25,966 nucleotides of DNA, taken from contig CAZMGG010000080.1 of the NCBI GenBank assembly GCA_964565715.1, forward strand, positions 1 through 25,966. The letters are read 5' to 3'. This document shows, piece after piece, positions 22,132 to 25,966 of the stretch. The notes under the pieces were generated by a model. The model did no database searches, was not told the DNA's origin, and worked only from the letters and a program-made list of their open reading frames with translations. Numbering within the stretch: position 1 is the stretch's first letter; every line of letters begins with the position of its first letter. Source of the stretch: CAZMGG01 sp964565715 (GTDB lineage Bacteria; Planctomycetota; UBA1135; UBA2386). The position numbers were made by a program, and so were the translations under genes.

Positions 22132-22578
22132 ATGTCCAAGGCCGCCCTCTGGTTCCTGCTGCTGCTCCAGCCGGCCTGCACCTGGTTTGCCGGCAACCGC
22201 AACGTGCTGGTGACCAGCGAGCCGCCCGGCGCCCGGATCCTGGTGGACGGGGTGGACACCGGCAAGACCACCCCCTACCTGCTGGACCTGGGCGGGATGA
22301 TGGCCAGCGACCACGTGATCACGCTGACCAAGCCGGGCTTCCAGCCGAGCAGCCGCTACGTCACGCACCACACCGAGGGCTACACCAGCCGCTGGGTCGA
22401 CGGCGCCGCCGACATGGGCCTCCTGCCCTGGCCGCTGTTCTGGAGCACCGGCGACACCCTGGCGCCGTTCGCCGTGCGCTGGGCCCACGTGCCCGGCGAG
22501 CTCTACGTGCGGCTCTACAAGGAAGGCGAGCCCGCGCCGCGGATGACGCCGCCCGACGCCGACGGCGACAGCGAGTGA
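22132..22578 (+). CDS. PEGA-domain envelope protein, possible lipoprotein
   Basis: A 148-residue protein. The N-terminus MSKAALWFLLLLQPACTW is hydrophobic and ends in a cysteine at the position of a lipobox, but QPAC is a poor lipobox (Gln at -3), so lipidation is uncertain. Residues ~25-65 are a PEGA domain, as shown by the signature VLVTSEPPGARILVDG followed by GKTTPYLL and a closing ITLTKPGFQP. PEGA domains occur on surface proteins with unknown binding roles. A second hydrophobic stretch, MGLLPWPLFW, at about residues 95-104 resembles the membrane-associated tail of many PEGA lipoproteins. Its stop overlaps the start of the phosphatase gene (GTGA), so the two are translationally coupled. 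Earlier in-frame starts would add an Arg-rich segment upstream of the -10-like element. Confidence 0.82.
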   Translation: MSKAALWFLLLLQPACTWFAGNRNVLVTSEPPGARILVDGVDTGKTTPYLLDLGGMMASDHVITLTKPGFQPSSRYVTHHTEGYTSRWVDGAADMGLLPWPLFWSTGDTLAPFAVRWAHVPGELYVRLYKEGEPAPRMTPPDADGDSE

Positions 22579-23162
22579 CGCGGGCGGCGTTCCTCGACCG
22601 GGACGGCACGCTCAACGCCGAGGTGAGCTTCGTCCGGAGTCCGGACCAGCTGCAGGTGCTGCCCGGCGCCTCGGCCGCGGTGGCGAGGCTGCGCGCGCTC
22701 GGCTTCCTGCCGATCGTGCTGACCAACCAGTCGGGCATCGCCCGCGGCCTCTACACCGAGGCCGACCTGGCCCGCGTCCACGCCCGCCTGCACGCGGCAC
22801 TGGGCCAGGCACCCGCCGGCTACCTGCACTGCCCGCACCTGCCCGACGCAGCCGGCCCCTATGGCGGCACCTGCGGCTGCCGCAAGCCCCGGCCCGGCCT
22901 GCTGCACGAGGCCCAGGCCCTGTTCGGCGTCGACTTCGCCGGCAGCGTGCTGATCGGCGACAGCGCCCGTGATCTGCTGGCGGGCCGCGACCTGCCGCTG
23001 CGCCGGATCCTGGTGCGGAGCGGCAAGCCCTGGGCGGCGGAACTGGCGAAGCTCGCGGCCGAGGGCTGCCCGCCGGACCACGTGGCGGCCGACCTGCCGG
23101 CCGCGGTGGACTGGCTCGCCGCCGGCGACACTACTCGCGGCGCGCCGCCTTCAGGCTCGTGA
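22575..23162 (+). CDS. gmhB: D-glycero-D-manno-heptose 1,7-bisphosphate 7-phosphatase (GmhB-type HAD)
   Basis: Removes the 7-phosphate of heptose 1,7-bisphosphate on the way to ADP- or GDP-heptose for surface glycans; cytoplasmic. The 195 residues match the family. HAD motif I is FLDRDGTLN (Asp8, Asp10), motif II VLTNQSGIARG (48-58), the motif III lysine is in CRKPRPG (Lys104), and motif IV is IGDSARDLLAG (Asp129). The GmhB-specific zinc site is present as CPH (Cys86, His88) and CGC (Cys100, Cys102). These features separate it from histidinol-phosphate phosphatases without the zinc loop; HisB-N-type phosphatases share the zinc loop, so the heptose substrate is likely but not certain. The start is GTG, overlapping the PEGA gene stop by four bases (GTGA). 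No other heptose gene lies in the window. The 3' end overlaps a small membrane gene on the other strand by 32 bases. Confidence 0.87.
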   Translation: MTRAAFLDRDGTLNAEVSFVRSPDQLQVLPGASAAVARLRALGFLPIVLTNQSGIARGLYTEADLARVHARLHAALGQAPAGYLHCPHLPDAAGPYGGTCGCRKPRPGLLHEAQALFGVDFAGSVLIGDSARDLLAGRDLPLRRILVRSGKPWAAELAKLAAEGCPPDHVAADLPAAVDWLAAGDTTRGAPPSGS

Positions 23163-23364
23163 GGCAGGTCACCGAGCAGACCGCGACCATCAGGCTGCCG
23201 ACGACGAGGCAGGCGACGCTGCCCACCCACATGTAGCCGGCGGCGGCGACGGTGGCGCCGAGCGCGACCATGGCGCAGCTGACGTAGAAGCCGACCAGCC
23301 CCCACGACCAGCGGGTCTGCTCGGGCGGCACGGGAGACGGGGGGACCGGGGGGGACGAAGGCAT
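23131..23364 (-). CDS. Small membrane protein with two transmembrane segments
   Basis: A 77-residue hypothetical protein. After a Pro-rich N-terminus (MPSSPPVPPSPVPPEQ) come two hydrophobic helices, at about residues 21-43 (LVGFYVSCAMVALGATVAAA) and 46-68 (VGSVACLVVGSLMVAVCSVT), and a short charged tail (KAARRE). I do not recognise a family. It follows the glycosyltransferase-FemAB gene by 28 bases on the same strand, so it is probably the last gene of that operon. GGAG lies about eight bases before the ATG. Its 3' end overlaps the phosphatase gene by 32 bases in the opposite direction. The membrane pattern, codon use and operon position favour a real gene, but it is short. Confidence 0.6.
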   Translation of the reverse strand: MPSSPPVPPSPVPPEQTRWSWGLVGFYVSCAMVALGATVAAAGYMWVGSVACLVVGSLMVAVCSVTCLTSLKAARRE

Positions 23365-23392
23365 CGAGCGGGCTCCGGGCCGGCCTCGCGGC

Positions 23393-25483
23393 TCAGGGCA
23401 GGTAGCGCGACAGCCGCCCGCCCAGCCGGCTGGCCAGGGCCATCGGCAGTTTGGACCACAACCGCCGCGGCAGATCCAGCTTCGGATTGCTGGGGTGGAA
23501 GTCGGGCAGCCGCGCGCCCTCGCCGACCAGCAGGTACTCGTAGTGCAGCGGCTCGGCGACGAAGCCCATGTTCTTCTTGAACGACGCCGGCCCCGAGTCG
23601 ACGCGGCTGCGGCCGAAGTCGAAGCGCGAGTAGCCGGTCTGCACCGCCCACTCCATGATGCCGCAGTAGATGAAGTCGTTGACGCCGGTGTGGTTGACGC
23701 CGGTCAGCGACCCCGAGTAGTAGGCGTTGACGGTGTCCTTGAAGCAGAAGCTCATCACCGCCGCCAGGGTGCGGTCCTCCGGGTCGACGGCGCGGTGGAT
23801 CACCACCGAGCGGCCCAGCTCCTCCTGCAGGGCCAGGAACCAGCGGCGCGGCAGGCTCGGCGAGCCGAGCCGGCGCTTGTTCTCGGCGAACAGGCCGAAG
23901 AACACGTCCGGGTCGCAGCCGGTCTCGAAGCGCAGCCCGAACTTGTCGCGCGCCTTGCGGACCTCGGCGCGCGCCTTCTTCGGGATCGCCGGCAGCACCG
24001 CCGCCGGGTCGTCGGGCAGGTCCTTGCGGAAGGTCACGTAGAGCCCGCTGGCCGGCCGTTCGCCGGACGCCGCCTCGAGCTGCCGCAGCTCGACGTAGCC
24101 GACGCCCAGCTCGCGGCCCAGCTCGGCGGCGCGGTCCAGCAGGGCCCGCAGCGCCTCCTCGTTCTCCGCCAGCGGGCCGCCGTAGACGCCGTACGGCACG
24201 CTGACCAGGTTGCGGCCGAGGAACGGGCTCTTCACCAGCCCGAGCGGCAGCACGCCGAGCCAGCGCCGGCCCTGCTCCACCACCAGGTAGTGCTGCTCGT
24301 GGTGGAAGACGTCCTGCACCACGCGGCGCCAGCCGGTGAGGTGGAAGTAGGTGCCCTGGGCGTGCCGGCCGACGAACGCATCCCAGCGCGAGTCCTCGCC
24401 GGGCAGCAGTTCGCGCACGCGGATCGGCAGCGCCTCGCCGTTCCGCGCCACCGCCGGCGCCGACGATGTCTCCGGCGGCGCTTCCGGTGCCGTCGCGGCG
24501 GCCACGGGCGCGGGCGCGGCCACGGGCACCGCCGCCGGCGCCTCCGCGCCGCCCTCCACCTGGTCGCCGACCTTGTAGTCCCGCAGGTTGGGCGACTGCG
24601 TGAAGATGATGATCTCGCCGATCAGGCCGAAGCCGATGAGCTGCACGCCGAACGCCGCCAGGATGGTGCCGACCACGAACGACGGCTTGTCGCTGAGCCC
24701 CTCCAGGCCGCTGAGCTTCAGGTAGAGCGGCCAGGCCGCCAGCGCCACGCCGAGCAGCATCGCGCCGAAGCCCAGGTAGCCGAAGAAGCGCAGCGGCCGC
24801 TGGGTGAAGCGGGTCAGGAAGGTGATCGCCAGGATGTCCAGCAGCCGGCGCAGGTAGACGCCCACCCCGTAGAAGCCGAGCCGGCCCTTCTCCTCGCGGT
24901 GGCGGACCTTGACCTCCACCACCTTGAAGCCCTGCCGCCGCGCCAGCACCGGCAGGAAGCGGTAGAGCTCGCCGTACACCGCGACCTCCTCCAGCACCTG
25001 GCGGGTGAAGCCGCGGGTGCCGGAGTTCAGGTCGTGGAACGGGATGCCCATGATCAGGCGCAGCACCCAGTTGAACAGCCGCGACTGCAGCTGGTTGAGC
25101 CATGGATCGACGCGCCAGCAGCGCCAGGTCGCCACGCAGTCGGCGCCCGCCTCCAGCGCCGCCACCACCTTGGTGACGTCCTGCGGCTCCATCTGCAGGT
25201 AGGGCGGCACGTTGACGATGAACTGCCCGGACGCCCTGGCGACGCCGGCCGACAGCGCGATCGACTCGCCGAGGCCGCCGCCCTGCAGCTGCACGATGTG
25301 CACCGGACAGCCGCAGTCCAGGGCGCGGATCTCCTGCTCGAGGGGCCCCGCCGGACCGTCCAACACGAACACCAGTTCGCAGCCGTAGCCGGCCTGCCGC
25401 AGGGCGCGGCTGACGCCCTCGGCCACCGGCGCCGGATGCGCCTCGGGCCCGCCGATCGCCACCACCACCGAGACCAGGGGCAT
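23393..25483 (-). CDS. Fusion: family 2 glycosyltransferase + FemAB/GNAT (XrtA-associated type)
   Basis: A 696-residue two-part protein. Residues 1-225 form a GT2 domain of the dolichol-phosphate-mannose-synthase type (VSVVVAIGG, ELVFVLDGPAG, DLNSGTRGF, VKVRHREEKGRLGFYG), then two membrane helices at ~233-255 and ~268-295. Its metal-binding DxD region is replaced by NVPPYLQMEP (91-100). An Ala/Pro-rich linker (~310-350) leads to a FemAB-like acyltransferase (~353-696), with the hallmarks VPYGVYGGP, FDFGRSRVDSGPASFKKNMGF and HYEYLL near the end. These match the FemAB family linked to exosortase/PEP-CTERM loci. Known relatives carry the two functions on separate genes, as far as I recall. It lies 5 bases after the stop of another GT2. 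A GTG at 25490-25492 overlapping that stop (GTGA) is an alternative start. Role: probably surface glycan or exopolysaccharide synthesis at the inner membrane. Confidence 0.88.
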   Translation of the reverse strand: MPLVSVVVAIGGPEAHPAPVAEGVSRALRQAGYGCELVFVLDGPAGPLEQEIRALDCGCPVHIVQLQGGGLGESIALSAGVARASGQFIVNVPPYLQMEPQDVTKVVAALEAGADCVATWRCWRVDPWLNQLQSRLFNWVLRLIMGIPFHDLNSGTRGFTRQVLEEVAVYGELYRFLPVLARRQGFKVVEVKVRHREEKGRLGFYGVGVYLRRLLDILAITFLTRFTQRPLRFFGYLGFGAMLLGVALAAWPLYLKLSGLEGLSDKPSFVVGTILAAFGVQLIGFGLIGEIIIFTQSPNLRDYKVGDQVEGGAEAPAAVPVAAPAPVAAATAPEAPPETSSAPAVARNGEALPIRVRELLPGEDSRWDAFVGRHAQGTYFHLTGWRRVVQDVFHHEQHYLVVEQGRRWLGVLPLGLVKSPFLGRNLVSVPYGVYGGPLAENEEALRALLDRAAELGRELGVGYVELRQLEAASGERPASGLYVTFRKDLPDDPAAVLPAIPKKARAEVRKARDKFGLRFETGCDPDVFFGLFAENKRRLGSPSLPRRWFLALQEELGRSVVIHRAVDPEDRTLAAVMSFCFKDTVNAYYSGSLTGVNHTGVNDFIYCGIMEWAVQTGYSRFDFGRSRVDSGPASFKKNMGFVAEPLHYEYLLVGEGARLPDFHPSNPKLDLPRRLWSKLPMALASRLGGRLSRYLP

Positions 25484-25488
25484 CTGGC

Positions 25489-25966
25489 TCACCGGCTGGC
25501 CTCCCGCGCCGTCACCGAGATGCGCTGGCGGAAGAAGCGCGAGACCTTGATCTGCAGTTCGGCCAGGAAGCCGAGCAGGAAGACGTTGGCCGCCACCAGC
25601 CAGGCCACCGAGGCCGCCGCCACCGCCGCCATGTCGTAGTGCTGGAACCAGATCCACTCGCCCTCGCGGGTGGTCTTCACCACGCCCAGCGCGAACAGGC
25701 AGGGCGCCACCACGAACAACGGCAGGGCCAGGATCGAGAACCAGCGGATCGGGTGGGCGGCGAACTGGATCAGCATCTTGATGACGATCAGATCGGCCAG
25801 CACGCGGAAGATGCGGCCGAGCCCGTACTTCGACTTGCCGTGGCGGCGGGCGTGATGGCGCACCGGCAGCTCGGCGATCCGGGCGCCGATGCCCGCACCG
25901 AGCGCCGCCATGAAGCGATGCATGTCCGAGTAGAGGTGCAGGCTGCGCACCACCCAGCCGCGGTAG
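25489..25966 (-). CDS. Family 2 glycosyltransferase, C-terminal part (5' end outside window)
   Basis: The last ~158 residues of a polyprenyl-phosphate sugar transferase-like GT2. The visible part begins in YRGWVVRSLHLYSDMHRF, then the conserved acceptor-side segment ELPVRHHARRHGKSKYGLGR, followed by two membrane helices (~SILALPLFVVAPCLFALGVV and ~VAAASVAWLVAANVFLLGF) and a basic tail. The G-KSKYG motif is the usual one of this family, so unlike the next gene this enzyme looks canonical. The catalytic DxD part lies outside the window. It is followed at once by the GT2-FemAB gene (5 bases, or a GTGA overlap), so the pair is co-translated. Confidence 0.88.
   Translation of the reverse strand, partial: YRGWVVRSLHLYSDMHRFMAALGAGIGARIAELPVRHHARRHGKSKYGLGRIFRVLADLIVIKMLIQFAAHPIRWFSILALPLFVVAPCLFALGVVKTTREGEWIWFQHYDMAAVAAASVAWLVAANVFLLGFLAELQIKVSRFFRQRISVTAREASR

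Noticed and set aside
25490..25492. GTG start with GTGA overlap for the GT2-FemAB gene
   Set aside because: Possible, but the ATG nine bases downstream gives the usual GT2 N-terminus (MPLVSVVV); kept only as an alternative.
1..25966. CRISPR arrays, tRNA genes and insertion sequences
   Set aside because: I saw no regular direct-repeat array, no tRNA-like cloverleaf with conserved TTCGANTC arm, and no transposase-like protein.

Overview
The window is very GC-rich (about 70% by eye) and densely coded, with 19 protein genes. It has no rRNA, tRNA, CRISPR array or insertion sequence that I can see, and no gene-free stretch over 300 bases (the longest is about 230). Much of it encodes secreted proteins: long beta-helix, beta-propeller, HEAT, von Willebrand A, SH3 and PEGA proteins with N-terminal signal peptides. 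Four of these share a C-terminal module that I associate with large secreted proteins of Planctomycetota. With the mostly absent Shine-Dalgarno sequences, this points to a high-GC planctomycete. The assignment is inference; no phylogenetic marker is present.

Left part (1-4946): a phosphomannomutase/phosphoglucomutase (cut by the window edge), a threonine aldolase, a secreted beta-helix protein whose N-terminal half is extremely methionine-rich, and a divergent MFS transporter. Middle part (4965-15893, all minus strand): a secreted HEAT + VWA protein, two tandem paralogous 751-residue 'choice-of-anchor B' beta-propeller proteins, a phosphopantetheinyl transferase, a sialate O-acetylesterase and a second beta-helix protein. 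Next (16028-19038, plus strand) comes a translationally coupled pair, a VWA-like protein and a HEAT-repeat protein. It converges with a TPR protein carrying an anthrax-lethal-factor-like zinc protease signature (19032-20624).

Right part (20732-25966): an SH3 protein, a PEGA-domain envelope protein overlapping a GmhB-type heptose bisphosphate phosphatase, a small membrane protein, a fusion of a family 2 glycosyltransferase with a FemAB/GNAT domain of the exosortase (XrtA)-associated type, and the end of a canonical family 2 glycosyltransferase. This end looks like surface glycan or exopolysaccharide biosynthesis. The sugar-phosphate mutase at the left edge would fit the same theme but is 22 kb away.

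Two cross-cutting patterns stand out. First, at least five genes have a TANNNT-like -10 hexamer only 8-11 bases before the chosen start codon, which suggests leaderless or nearly leaderless mRNAs. Second, the shared C-terminal module of four exported proteins looks like a lineage-specific sorting or attachment domain.
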